The translations under genes were made by a program, and so were the position numbers. Shown here piece by piece: positions 5,657 through 14,169 of a stretch of 15,879 nucleotides of DNA. The first letter of the stretch is position 1. Every line of letters begins with the position of its first letter. The stretch covers positions 1 to 15,879 of the forward strand of contig CBFHXB010000024.1 in NCBI GenBank assembly GCA_965659685.1. Direction: 5' to 3'. Origin of the DNA: MGIIa-L3 sp11892u. Its GTDB lineage: Archaea > Thermoplasmatota > Poseidoniia > Poseidoniales > Poseidoniaceae. Below the pieces are notes generated by a model. That model worked only from the letters and a program-made list of their open reading frames with translations. It was not told the origin of the DNA and made no database searches.

Positions 5657-6905
5657 GGTCAGCGAGGCGCTCCGCCTCGGACACCACGTGCGTGATGGCC
5701 ACCCCCGTTGCGCTCCATCCGATCCACGACCACGGTTCGGCATGCTTGGCGACACGCTGCATGTGTCCTGGACGCACGTGGGGCACGCGTCGCGTGCCGA
5801 GCACCTCGAACAGCGCCGGTTCAGCCGGGCACAGCATCGCCTCCACGGCCTTTCGGAGCGAGCGTTCCTCGCCGTCCCAGCGTGCATGAGGGACCATCAC
5901 TCGAAACAGGCGATGACCGGGAGGCGCGCGGGCGCCGTGATGCACGTCGCTTTCGTGAAGGACGCCACTTACAGGGCTTGACGGGTCCGGGCACAGGGTG
6001 CCGTAGCCAACAGGAACCGAGGCCGCAGCGGCGTGCGTGTATCCGACGACCGCCACGGTCAGTTCCAGGCCGGGTTCGTCCTCCATCCGGGGTGCAGCCC
6101 AGAGCACGGAAGCGACGGAAAGGCCTGCATGGTCAGCGGCCGCTTCGGGCGACGATGCGTCGACGCTGAACCGCACGTCCACCATGTCATCCTCGTCGAG
6201 TGCCTCCATGAGGGCCTCAACGAGGCCTTCCATGCCCCGTTCAAGCGAACCCATGTGTCCACGCTTCGGTGTCCAGCCGGGGTAGGTGCTTCGAATGGCC
6301 CGGGCCAAGGCCCGTCGGCGCATGGGCGGTTCGTCACCAAACTTGGCCATGGTCGGCATCAGGAGATCGGCATCGACGTCAGCGGCCGGGGCGTTGACGA
6401 TGCCGTGTGTCATGGCGTCCGCCAGCCACGCAACGGGGAGGGCCTCGGCCATCGAGCGTCCACCCTGTCGGGCCGTTCGCATGCCGCGAAGCAGGTGTCG
6501 AGGGCCGACCTTCAGCACCGTGGAAAGGCCCAAGCGATGACGACGTCCGTCGTTCAAGACCCAACGATGCCTTGCTTCGGGCCTGGAAGGGTGCCACGAC
6601 GGCATCAGGCCGAGGTCATCGATGAGCCGCCACACGGCGGGGTGAGGCCGGGAGGCGTTGACGGCGAATTCGCCCACCCAGCCGTCCTTGCGCCATGTGC
6701 GGATGACGCCGCCGGCGCGGTCGCTTCCTTCGAGCAGGGTGATGCGCACGTCCGGTCGTGCTTCCCTCAAACGGTATGCAGCCGTCAAGCCGGACAGGCC
6801 AGCGCCCACGACCACCACATGCCCTTCGTCGGCCAAGGCAGGATTCACCAGCAGAGGCCGGCGAAGCTCCTGCCCGTGGCGGATCCACGCCTGCCGTTCT
6901 TGCAT
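5631..6905 (-). CDS. hemY: Protoporphyrinogen oxidase, HemY/FAD type (short, divergent)
   Basis: The enzyme should oxidise protoporphyrinogen IX to protoporphyrin IX using FAD and oxygen. The FAD-binding motif VVVVGAGLSGLTAAYRL lies at 30-46 with the ribose-binding acid at Glu59 in LLEGSDRAGGVIRT. SLERGMEGLVEAL in the middle matches the family's substrate-domain loop, and IGWSATGVAITH near the C-terminus matches the second FAD-contact region. At 424 aa it is shorter than most HemY proteins (about 450-480), and 29 charged residues precede the FAD fold. ATG 6905 starts three bases after the hemF stop and is the only start without a good ribosome binding site in the operon, suggesting reinitiation. 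Last place in the operon between HemF and HemH supports the role; another FAD amine oxidase is the alternative. Confidence 0.86.
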   Translation of the reverse strand: MQERQAWIRHGQELRRPLLVNPALADEGHVVVVGAGLSGLTAAYRLREARPDVRITLLEGSDRAGGVIRTWRKDGWVGEFAVNASRPHPAVWRLIDDLGLMPSWHPSRPEARHRWVLNDGRRHRLGLSTVLKVGPRHLLRGMRTARQGGRSMAEALPVAWLADAMTHGIVNAPAADVDADLLMPTMAKFGDEPPMRRRALARAIRSTYPGWTPKRGHMGSLERGMEGLVEALMEALDEDDMVDVRFSVDASSPEAAADHAGLSVASVLWAAPRMEDEPGLELTVAVVGYTHAAAASVPVGYGTLCPDPSSPVSGVLHESDVHHGARAPPGHRLFRVMVPHARWDGEERSLRKAVEAMLCPAEPALFEVLGTRRVPHVRPGHMQRVAKHAEPWSWIGWSATGVAITHVVSEAERLADLMRKTHAR

Positions 6906-6908
6906 GGC

Positions 6909-7817
6909 TCACACCCAATCGCGCGGCGTTCGGAGGACGTCGAGCAGGGCCGCCTCGGCTGAACCGTCTTCAGGCGTGTGGGCGTATTCCCATCGCGCGG
7001 TCAACGGGAGCGACATGAGGATGCTCTCCACGCGCCCGTTGGTGTTCAGGCCAAAGGTCGTGCCACGGTCGTAGACGAGGTTGAACTCGACGTAGCGTCC
7101 TCGACGGAGTTGCTGCCAATCCCGCTGCTCCTCGGTGTAGGGCATGTCCTTCCGTCGCTCAAGGATGGGAAGGTAGGAGGGAAGGAACGCGCCTGCACAT
7201 GCTTCGACGAAGGCGAAGCATTCGTCCTTCGACGCCTCGTTCACGTCGTCGAAGAAGAGGCCACCGACACCTCGTCGCTCACCTCGGTGGCGGATGTGGA
7301 AATAGTCGTCGCACCACGTTTTGAAGCGGGCATAATCGGCCACGTCATGGGCATCACAGACCGCTTTGTGGGTGGCGTGAAAATGGGCCGCGTCCTCCTC
7401 GAAGAGGTAGCTTGGGGTGAGATCTGCACCACCGCCAAACCACCAGGAGCCTGGCCGTTGACCGTCGCCCCGTTCGAAATAGCGGTAATTGGCGTGAACG
7501 GTGGGCGCCATTGGGTTCCACGGGTGAAGCACCAAACTCAGGCCCGTGGCGAAGAAATCCAAATCCTCGTCATCGCCCAATGCTTGTCCGCCGCCCATGG
7601 CACGTGCGGCTTCAGGCCGCAAGGTCCCGTGCACGACGCTGACGTTCACACCGGCCTTCTCGAACACCTTACCTTCGCTGAACACGCGGCTGCGGCCTCC
7701 GCCACCGCCTTCTCGCGTCCACACGTCTTCACGGGGTTCACCGCCGTCGATGCCTTGCAAAGCCGCACAAATGCGGTCCTGTTCGGCATGAACGAGGTCG
7801 ATCATGCGCTGGCGCAT
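6909..7817 (-). CDS. hemF: Oxygen-dependent coproporphyrinogen III oxidase
   Basis: It decarboxylates two propionates of coproporphyrinogen III to give protoporphyrinogen IX, using O2 without a cofactor. The 302-aa protein is complete, with HPWNPMAPTVHANYRYFE at 98-115, WWFGGGADLTPSYLFEED at 125-142, RGVGGLFFDD at 182-191 and RRGRYVEFNLVYDRGTTFGL at 238-257. A longer frame begins at 7856, but ATG 7817 shares its A with the hemE stop (TGATG on the minus strand) and has GGAGG seven bases before it, so it is preferred and translation is probably coupled to hemE. The presence of HemF rather than the anaerobic HemN in the operon implies haem synthesis in oxic conditions. Confidence 0.97.
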   Translation of the reverse strand: MRQRMIDLVHAEQDRICAALQGIDGGEPREDVWTREGGGGGRSRVFSEGKVFEKAGVNVSVVHGTLRPEAARAMGGGQALGDDEDLDFFATGLSLVLHPWNPMAPTVHANYRYFERGDGQRPGSWWFGGGADLTPSYLFEEDAAHFHATHKAVCDAHDVADYARFKTWCDDYFHIRHRGERRGVGGLFFDDVNEASKDECFAFVEACAGAFLPSYLPILERRKDMPYTEEQRDWQQLRRGRYVEFNLVYDRGTTFGLNTNGRVESILMSLPLTARWEYAHTPEDGSAEAALLDVLRTPRDWV

Positions 7818-8848
7818 CACCGCCCCTCCACGGTTCGGAGGACCGCTTCGACGCATTCGATGCGTGCGCTTGGCGCAAAGCCGTGCCCGAGGTTGAAGAT
7901 GTACCCCGGCGCATCCCCAGCGGCCTCAAGCACCGCTTCCGCTGCGCTGACGGCCGCTTCAGGCGAACCGTGCATGAAGGTCGGGTCGAGGTTGCCTTGG
8001 AGGACAAGGCGATCCCCATGTTCCGCTCGATACCTTTGCAGGTTGTCCCGCCAATCGAGCGACAGCACGTCGATGTCGAGCTCCATGATCGCTTGGTGCA
8101 AGTGGCCTGAAGCCTTGGCGTAATGGACCAACGGCGTGCGTGAAGGGCACCGTGCTCGGAAGACTTCGATGGCTCGGGCCGTGGCCGGGAGGGCAAAGCG
8201 ACGGTAGGTGGCTTCGTCCAGCAGGCCCGCCCAGGTGTCGAAGAGTTGGACCGCATCGGCTCCTCCGTGCACGACTTGATCGGCGAGCAGGTCGCCGAGG
8301 ATGTCGCCAAGGCGCATGAACAGACGCATGGCCGCTTCGGGTTCAGCGTGGATTTTGGCTCGGGTGTTGACGAATTCCTTGTCGCCGGTTCCTCCAGCAA
8401 TCAGGTACAACCCCACCGTCCATGGGCAGCCCGCAAAGCCGAGGCGAGCCACGTCACGGGGCAACACGTCGGGCAGTGCGGCGAGCGCGTCCGCAGCCCA
8501 TGGTGCGTGCGTCCTGGCGTCGAAGGTCGGCCACGATTCCACCTCGTCGAAGGAAAACGGCGTGATGCGAATGCCGCCGCCGTATTCGACCTCGTAGCCC
8601 AACGAAGGCAACGGGGTGAGGATGTCGCTGAACACGATGGCGGCGTCCAGTTGCGGATACCGCTCAATCGGTTGTGACGTGATGGTGGTGCACAGGTCCA
8701 GGTCCTTGCATCGAGTCCAGAAGTCGGCCTGTTCAGCCAAGGCTCTGTATTCCGGCAGGTGGCGGCCTGCCTGGCGCATGAACCAGACCGGAGGTCGGTC
8801 CACGGGCTCATGACGCAACGCCGCCAACATGCGTTCCCGTCCGTTCAT
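7817..8848 (-). CDS. hemE: Uroporphyrinogen decarboxylase
   Basis: It removes four acetate carboxyls from uroporphyrinogen III to make coproporphyrinogen III. The 343-aa length is typical. Signature PVWFMRQAGRHLPEYR lies at 20-35 with substrate-binding Arg25 and Arg29; IVFSDILTPLP at 71-81 holds the catalytic Asp75; GCPWTVGLYLIAGG at 140-153 holds the conserved Tyr148; FDTWAGLL at 203-210 and FNLGHG at 318-323 with His322 complete the active site. ATG 8848 overlaps the hemL stop as ATGA and is preceded by GGAGGTG about five bases upstream, which fixes the start. With HemF and HemY it marks the protoporphyrin branch, as opposed to the sirohaem-dependent route of many archaea. Confidence 0.98.
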   Translation of the reverse strand: MNGRERMLAALRHEPVDRPPVWFMRQAGRHLPEYRALAEQADFWTRCKDLDLCTTITSQPIERYPQLDAAIVFSDILTPLPSLGYEVEYGGGIRITPFSFDEVESWPTFDARTHAPWAADALAALPDVLPRDVARLGFAGCPWTVGLYLIAGGTGDKEFVNTRAKIHAEPEAAMRLFMRLGDILGDLLADQVVHGGADAVQLFDTWAGLLDEATYRRFALPATARAIEVFRARCPSRTPLVHYAKASGHLHQAIMELDIDVLSLDWRDNLQRYRAEHGDRLVLQGNLDPTFMHGSPEAAVSAAEAVLEAAGDAPGYIFNLGHGFAPSARIECVEAVLRTVEGR

Positions 8849-10140
8849 GACTTCACCTCCAGCGCCGTCAAGACCTCGTCGAGCGCGGCCACAAATCCTT
8901 CGATGTGTTCGCTTCGATGGGCCGTGGACAAGAAACCGACCTCGTAGGCGGACGGGGCCAACATGTAGCCCCGCTCCAGCAGACCTTGGTGGACGTCGGC
9001 ATACAGGGCACCGGCATCGCCGGGGATCAGGTCCGAGCGCCGTGGCGGGGCGTCGCCTCCAGGAGAGAGCCAGAACAGGCTGGCTTGACGCACCAGCCGC
9101 ATTGGATGGCCGTGCCGTTCCAGCACCACAGACACCCGACGCTCCAACAATTCGCCCAAGGCGTCGAGGTGCGCGTGGGCTTCATCGTCAAGCAGGTCCA
9201 ACGTCGCACATCCTGCGGCCATCGCCAAGGGGTTGCCCGACAAGGTTCCCGCTTGGTACACTGGACCGAGGGGGGCCAAGGCTTGCATGATGTGAGCTGG
9301 GCCACCGTAGGCACCCACCGGCAATCCGCCGCCGATGACCTTCCCAAGGGCGACCAAGTCCGGCGTGACGCCGAGGTGGCCGGTGATTCCACCCTCGCGG
9401 AAACGGAAACCGGTGATGACCTCGTCGAAGATGAGCAGGGCACCGTGTTCATCGCACCGTGTGCGAAGGTGCTGCAGGAATTCTGGACGCTGCACGAGCA
9501 GGCCGTTGTTGGCGGGCATGGGTTCGATGACGACCGCCGCCATGTCCGCCCCATGTTCTGCAAAAATGTGGTCCACCATGTCTTCGTCATCCAACGAAGC
9601 CACCACGGTGGTTTCCACCGTGGACGCAGGAATCCCTGGACTGCTGGCGATGCCAAAGGTGGCAAGGCCACTCCCTGCTTTGACCATCAGGGCGTCGACG
9701 TGGCCGTGGTAGCACCCTTCGAACTTGAGCACCGTATCACGGCCGGTGAACCCTCGCGCAAGACGAATGGCGCTCATCACCGCCTCGGTTCCCGAGGACA
9801 CGAAGCGGACGAGGTCCACCAGCGGGAACCTGGATTTGACCTTGCGAGCGAGGCGAATTTCGCCCACATGAGGCGCGCCATACGACGTTCCGCGGGCCAT
9901 GGTTTTGGTGACCGCTCTGAGCACGGAGGGATGCGCATGGCCGTGGATCAGAGGGCCCCAAGACTGCACGAAGTCCACGAGCACGTTGTTGTCGGCATCC
10001 GTCAGGACCGCGCCTTGTGCATCTTTGACGTAGATGGGGGTTCCATGCACCGATTTGAAGGCCCGAACAGGCGAATTGACGCCACCCACAAGATGCTGGC
10101 TGGCCTCGGCGTGCAAGGCATTGGAGACGTCGCGAATCAT
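8845..10140 (-). CDS. hemL: Glutamate-1-semialdehyde 2,1-aminomutase
   Basis: A PLP enzyme converting glutamate-1-semialdehyde to 5-aminolevulinate, the second step of the C5 pathway. The 431-aa protein has VGGVNSPVRAFK at 18-29, SSGTEAVMSAIRLAR at 115-129, FEGCYHGHVDA at 140-150, the cofactor aspartate Asp239 in IFDEVITGFR and the Schiff-base Lys267 in LGKVIGGGLPVGAYGG, followed by GTLSGNPLAMAAG. Numbering is from ATG 10140, which overlaps the hemB stop as ATGA and has GGAGG seven bases before it; the six-codon longer start at 10158 is less likely. Lys, Asp and the gatekeeper loop are all present, so it should be active and not a generic class III aminotransferase. Confidence 0.98.
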   Translation of the reverse strand: MIRDVSNALHAEASQHLVGGVNSPVRAFKSVHGTPIYVKDAQGAVLTDADNNVLVDFVQSWGPLIHGHAHPSVLRAVTKTMARGTSYGAPHVGEIRLARKVKSRFPLVDLVRFVSSGTEAVMSAIRLARGFTGRDTVLKFEGCYHGHVDALMVKAGSGLATFGIASSPGIPASTVETTVVASLDDEDMVDHIFAEHGADMAAVVIEPMPANNGLLVQRPEFLQHLRTRCDEHGALLIFDEVITGFRFREGGITGHLGVTPDLVALGKVIGGGLPVGAYGGPAHIMQALAPLGPVYQAGTLSGNPLAMAAGCATLDLLDDEAHAHLDALGELLERRVSVVLERHGHPMRLVRQASLFWLSPGGDAPPRRSDLIPGDAGALYADVHQGLLERGYMLAPSAYEVGFLSTAHRSEHIEGFVAALDEVLTALEVKS

Positions 10141-11120
10141 GCCTCTGCCTCCATCCAACCCTCGGCAAGGATCTCACGTGCGTGGTAGGTGACCACCAGG
10201 TCAGCACCGGCTCGTCGGAAGGCGTGCATGAGTTCCTCGACGACCCGACGACGTTCGCTGAGTTCGGGATGTTGAGCGTGCACCATGGCGTATTCGCCGC
10301 TCACGTTGTACACGGCGAGTGGGCGATGCGTTGCCCCCCGGACCGCAGCCACAACGTCGAGGTAGGCCAAGGCTGGCTTGACCATCAGCACGTCCGCGCC
10401 CTCGTCTTGGTCCATTTTGGCTTCCATGACGGCTTCCCGCACGGGTGAGCGGGGGTCCATTTGGTGGCTGCGCCGGTCCCCCTCTTGCGGTGAAGACCCC
10501 GCCGCGTCACGGAAGGGCCCGTAGAAGGCCGAAGCGAATTTCACCGCATACGAAAGGACGCCTGTTTGGTGGTGTCCAGCGTCTTCAAGGGCCTTTCGAA
10601 TGGCTCCTACCCGGCCGTCCATCATGTCAGAAGCACCGACGTAATCGGCACCGGCCTCGGCCGCGACCACGGCCATCTTGGCGAGGGTCGAGACGGTGCG
10701 ATCGTTGACGATGGTCCCGTCATGGACGTGACCGCAGTGGCCGTGGTCGGTCACCGTGCACATGCACACGTCGGCCATCAACACCACCGCGTCGCCGTGG
10801 TCTTCTCGAAGCGCCCTCAAGGCCCGCATCATGGGCCCGTCGTCGTTCAGGCCGAGGGTGCCCGCTGCGTCTTTTTCCGACTGGGCGTGGACGGGGAAGA
10901 GCATGTGGCCCTTCAGGCCCATGGCCACGTCCTTCGCCACGCGTTCACGAAGCACGTCCACGGATTGTCGATGGATGCCGGGAAGGCTAGGGATCGCTTC
11001 GTCCACACCATCGCCTTCGACCACGAAATGCGGTTGGACAAGGCCCGAGGCCATGCGCTGCCCGTAGAGCAGTTCCCGCCGCCCCTCAGTCCATCGGTTG
11101 ATGCGCATCCTTACGTCCAT
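10137..11120 (-). CDS. hemB: Delta-aminolevulinic acid dehydratase (zinc type)
   Basis: It condenses two 5-aminolevulinates into porphobilinogen. The 327-aa protein carries both active-site lysines, Lys194 in SYAVKFASAFYGP and Lys248 in LMVKPALAYLD, and SDMMDGRVGAIR at 164-175. The metal site DVCMCTVTDHGHCG at 117-130 holds three Cys (119, 121, 129), the zinc-binding form rather than the Asp-rich magnesium form. The open frame reaches 11252, but that N-terminus lies inside hemCD and does not resemble the family. ATG 11120 is chosen because AAGGAGGG stands seven bases before it. The chosen start overlaps the end of the upstream fusion gene by 10 bases, so translation is likely coupled. Confidence 0.98.
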   Translation of the reverse strand: MDVRMRINRWTEGRRELLYGQRMASGLVQPHFVVEGDGVDEAIPSLPGIHRQSVDVLRERVAKDVAMGLKGHMLFPVHAQSEKDAAGTLGLNDDGPMMRALRALREDHGDAVVLMADVCMCTVTDHGHCGHVHDGTIVNDRTVSTLAKMAVVAAEAGADYVGASDMMDGRVGAIRKALEDAGHHQTGVLSYAVKFASAFYGPFRDAAGSSPQEGDRRSHQMDPRSPVREAVMEAKMDQDEGADVLMVKPALAYLDVVAAVRGATHRPLAVYNVSGEYAMVHAQHPELSERRRVVEELMHAFRRAGADLVVTYHAREILAEGWMEAEA

Positions 11121-12811
11121 GTTGGTCCCTCCTTGTGCTCCTTCCACCAGGACCGAAGGGCTTCGGCGCTGGGCCCGTGCAAGCGATGCACGGCCGCTTG
11201 CTGGAAGGCGGGATGATTCCGGAGGGCACGTTCGGAGGCTTCGCCCATGCAAAGCACGTCGGCGGGCACCTCATGCCCCATGCCTGACCATGCCTCGATG
11301 GCGCTGGGGGATGTCACGAGCAGGACGTCATCGCTGGTCACAGGAATGGGGGCATGTGACGCGGATGTCGTTCGATAACCGGTCCATGCACGCACGTTTC
11401 GCTCACCGGCCTGCAGGCCTTCCAAGAGGGCAGGACGGGCCTGCTCTGAACGTGGAAGCAACAAGGGGACGTCTGGGTGCAACGCATCCAGCAAGGCAGC
11501 AGCGAAGGTCGCCCCGTCTTCTGCTTCAGCGCAATACGCCACGGTGTGGCCACGTTCCAAGGCGGCCAACGCCGTACCCCGGCCGAGGGCGGCCCACGGC
11601 AAGCGTGCGAGATCCGGGCAGAATTCGAGGGCGTGAACGACCATCCGTACGGCCGAAGGTGAGGAGAGCAAGAGCCACGGCCAGGACGCCCTCGGCGTGC
11701 CTTCGGGCACAACGTCCCTCGGCCAAGCCTCGGGCAACACTTCGAATTCCAGCACGCGCTGCTGGACGACGGTGACGTTCTCCAAGGCCGCCTCGTCGGT
11801 CAGGCGTGAGGAAGAGGCCGTGGTGATGAGCCTCCGTGATCCCGAGGGAGCAACCTTCGCTTCGGTGGGCCACTGCGGCGGGATGAACGCTCCTGCTTGA
11901 CCGGACCACCGATGGACCGATGGGGCCAGACGACGGGCCACGTCGGCCCTCCAATCCGGAGCGGCCACCAACACGTGGGCGTGCGCCCCTTCGACGTGAG
12001 CGCCGACGGGTGCAAGGCATCCACCGCCCAGTTGGGCCAACATGCGCCGCTCTTCACGAACGGCTGCCGTGGTGGTCGGGTGATCGATGAGGCCACGCAA
12101 GGCTTCCAAATCGTGCATGGAATCCCGTGCGGCATGGACCGCAACGGCCCCTTGGCCGGGGGCACAGGGCCATGTTTTGAGGTCCAAGCGAACGGCCTTC
12201 AGGCTGAGGTGGGTGCCGTTCAATGCCCCTTGTTCGAACAACCGACGGAGGCCGGCCTCGGCCAAAATCAACGCATCGGCTCGCCCTTCCACGAGACGGT
12301 TCAACCTCGTTTCCACCGCTCCCCGCACGGCCACCGGCAACAGGTCGGGGCGAACGTGGAGCGCCAAGGATTGCCTCCGTACCGAGACGGTGCCGAGGTG
12401 GGCGTGTTGAGGCAGCAGGGCAAAGGCTTCAGTGGCGTCGAGCATTGAAGTGGGTTCCAGCAGGACGTCGTGCAGGGTCGCCACATCAGGGCCTTCGGGC
12501 GGGAAGAGCAACACATCGTGTGCGGGGGCCCGCTCAAGGTGCCCGAGTTGCAGGATGCTTTCGGTGAGGTCCGTGGGCACGTCTTTGCTCGAATGGACCG
12601 TCAAATCCACCTCGCCGGTCAACAAACGTGCGTCCAAGCCGGTCACAAATTGACCCACATGGGTGCTGAGGTCACCGCCCAGAGACCGGTCTCCTTTCGT
12701 GCTCAGCGGCACGGCTTCAGCGTCCACCCCGCCGGCTCGAAGCCTGGCGATCACCGCGTCAGCTTGGATGCGCGCCAAAGCGGAGGCTCGGGTGCCGACG
12801 CGCAAGGTCAT
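11111..12811 (-). CDS. hemCD: HemC-HemD fusion: porphobilinogen deaminase / uroporphyrinogen III synthase
   Basis: One 566-aa frame covers two consecutive steps: polymerising four porphobilinogens to hydroxymethylbilane, then closing the ring to uroporphyrinogen III. Residues 1-305 are HemC, with LRVGTRASALA at 3-13, STKGDR at 37-42, HSSKDVPT at 73-80 (catalytic Asp77) and LGGGCLAPVGAHV at 261-273, in which Cys265 should carry the dipyrromethane cofactor. In the usual RGNV motif Asn is Ala (RGAVETRL, 163-170). Residues from about 327 are HemD, a weakly conserved family, recognised from SSPSAVRMV at 383-391, ALGRGTALAAL at 408-418, LLLPRSEQARPALLEGL at 450-466 and VTSPSAIEAW at 499-508. No stop or internal start separates them. 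ATG 12811 overlaps the hemA stop as ATGA, with GAGGTG before it. Such fusions are known, for example in Leptospira. Confidence 0.96.
   Translation of the reverse strand: MTLRVGTRASALARIQADAVIARLRAGGVDAEAVPLSTKGDRSLGGDLSTHVGQFVTGLDARLLTGEVDLTVHSSKDVPTDLTESILQLGHLERAPAHDVLLFPPEGPDVATLHDVLLEPTSMLDATEAFALLPQHAHLGTVSVRRQSLALHVRPDLLPVAVRGAVETRLNRLVEGRADALILAEAGLRRLFEQGALNGTHLSLKAVRLDLKTWPCAPGQGAVAVHAARDSMHDLEALRGLIDHPTTTAAVREERRMLAQLGGGCLAPVGAHVEGAHAHVLVAAPDWRADVARRLAPSVHRWSGQAGAFIPPQWPTEAKVAPSGSRRLITTASSSRLTDEAALENVTVVQQRVLEFEVLPEAWPRDVVPEGTPRASWPWLLLSSPSAVRMVVHALEFCPDLARLPWAALGRGTALAALERGHTVAYCAEAEDGATFAAALLDALHPDVPLLLPRSEQARPALLEGLQAGERNVRAWTGYRTTSASHAPIPVTSDDVLLVTSPSAIEAWSGMGHEVPADVLCMGEASERALRNHPAFQQAAVHRLHGPSAEALRSWWKEHKEGPTWT
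11127..11134 (-). promoter_or_regulatory. Strong ribosome binding site of hemB
   Basis: AAGGAGGG on the minus strand lies seven bases before ATG 11120. It is the longest anti-16S complement in the window and decides the hemB start against two nearby candidates (11252 and 11108). It sits inside the last codons of the hemC-hemD fusion. Confidence 0.75.
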
Positions 12812-14169
12812 GGCCGCACCTCACTTGGTGGAAGGTGCTCGTGGAGGTCACCGATGGTCCGCACAAGATCGTCTTCGATTCGCTCGATCAAAGCGTCCGG
12901 AATCGGGCGCGTGGTGGCGTGAACGCGTGCTCGCACTTCATCGAGGTCGATTTGGCCGTGCATCTTGCACAACCACGTTGCCAACTCACGGCCAAAGGCT
13001 TCCAACACCGCATCTTGGGACGGCTCGTTCAGCGGAGATGCCGACCATTGCTTCGCCAAACCCGCAAGGGTATGGTGGACAAAACTGCGGAAATCGGCTT
13101 GGGCGGTCGCGGTCAACCTCGCGTCAAGCAGGCCTTCAAGACGGTTCAATTCCGCCCTCGCGTCCTCAAGAAGGGCGGGCCTGTTCACGGTCGCGTCAAG
13201 GCCATGTGCCTGCTGAATCCAGTGGTTCATGCCTTGCAAATTCTGGTTGGCGTGGAGGCCTTCGGCGTCCACGGAAGGCGGCCAAGAGAAATCCATCAAG
13301 GTGAGCGGAGCGGAGGAGGGAAGACGACGCGCTGCGCCATAGAACGGTTGGGCCACGCGCAAGGTTGAGATGACCAGAGGAACGGCAGGAGGGTGATCCG
13401 TCCACGTTTCGAAATCGATGAAGGCGACGTCCTGAGCGTCCTCACCGAAGCGGTCGCGGGCCCGTTCCGGTCGTCGGCTGACGACGGTGACAGGGACCTT
13501 GCGTTCTTGCAACGCCTCCACCGCTTTTCGCCCCATGTCCCCCGATCCAAGCACCACACATCCCGTCAGTCCACCGCCTTCCACCATGGTGTCGAGGGAC
13601 ATGGTGGCCAAGTTGAGCATCGAAGCGGTGGTTTTGGTGAAGCCCAGATGCTTTCGAACCAGGCGGCTGGCCCACACGACGTGTTCCAAGTGTTGGAGGA
13701 GTTCGGGGTTTGCATGCATCGATTGTCGATGGTGCTCGATGGCGGTTCTGACCTGTCCGAGGACCTGCAATTCGCCCAACACGAAGGCGTCCAGGCCGCT
13801 TGCAACCATCACCAAGTGTTCCCACGCTTCCTTGCCAGAAAATCCGCTGTAGGTGTCCAGCGTGACGCCTGAGGCTTGCTCGACGGTGGACTTGAGTTCT
13901 GAGACGTCGTCGCACAGGCCGGCGTACACGACCCTGTTGCAGGTTGACATTTCGAACAACCCTGATCCATGGAAGGATGCCAAGGCGTTCAGGTAGGCCT
14001 CACGCTCGGGTGGCTCAAAGGCCTCCGTGGTGAGCGAACGAATGTCGGACATCGTTTTCGCTGACATCCGGAGGGTCACCACCGCGAGGCGGTCCAAGGG
14101 TGAGGCGGCAAGCGGAGGCATGGCCTCTGCCGTGCTGGACTTCCGGCCCTTCGGGAGCGGCACGTCCAT
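12808..14169 (-). CDS. hemA: Glutamyl-tRNA reductase
   Basis: It reduces glutamyl-tRNA(Glu) to glutamate-1-semialdehyde with NADPH, the first and usually rate-controlling step. The catalytic motif MSTCNRVVYAG lies at 74-84 with Cys77; HLVMVASGLDAFVLGELQ at 118-135 has the conserved His118; VVLGSGDMG at 205-213 begins the NADPH-binding fold; a helical dimerisation domain follows. The N-terminus is unusual: the family's NHxTAPV stretch reads LRMSAKT, so the usual His is absent, and about 25 residues precede it. The ATG at 14169 has GGAGG only one base before it. The same GGAGG stands seven bases before the GTG at codon 3 (14163) and would suit that start better. As first gene of the operon it is the likely control point. 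Confidence 0.95.
   Translation of the reverse strand: MDVPLPKGRKSSTAEAMPPLAASPLDRLAVVTLRMSAKTMSDIRSLTTEAFEPPEREAYLNALASFHGSGLFEMSTCNRVVYAGLCDDVSELKSTVEQASGVTLDTYSGFSGKEAWEHLVMVASGLDAFVLGELQVLGQVRTAIEHHRQSMHANPELLQHLEHVVWASRLVRKHLGFTKTTASMLNLATMSLDTMVEGGGLTGCVVLGSGDMGRKAVEALQERKVPVTVVSRRPERARDRFGEDAQDVAFIDFETWTDHPPAVPLVISTLRVAQPFYGAARRLPSSAPLTLMDFSWPPSVDAEGLHANQNLQGMNHWIQQAHGLDATVNRPALLEDARAELNRLEGLLDARLTATAQADFRSFVHHTLAGLAKQWSASPLNEPSQDAVLEAFGRELATWLCKMHGQIDLDEVRARVHATTRPIPDALIERIEDDLVRTIGDLHEHLPPSEVRP

Noticed and set aside
6033..6962. 309-aa open frame on the plus strand
   Set aside because: It lies opposite hemY, which carries the FAD motif; no supporting feature.
6978..8123. 381-aa open frame on the plus strand
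   Set aside because: It is antisense to hemF and hemE and has no motif or ribosome binding site.
8905..10188. 427-aa open frame on the plus strand
   Set aside because: It is antisense to hemL, which has every family motif; the plus-strand product shows no recognisable domain and is a GC-rich shadow.
11121..11252. N-terminal extension of HemB to 371 aa
   Set aside because: The extra 44 residues lie within hemCD and do not resemble HemB, while a strong ribosome binding site precedes ATG 11120.
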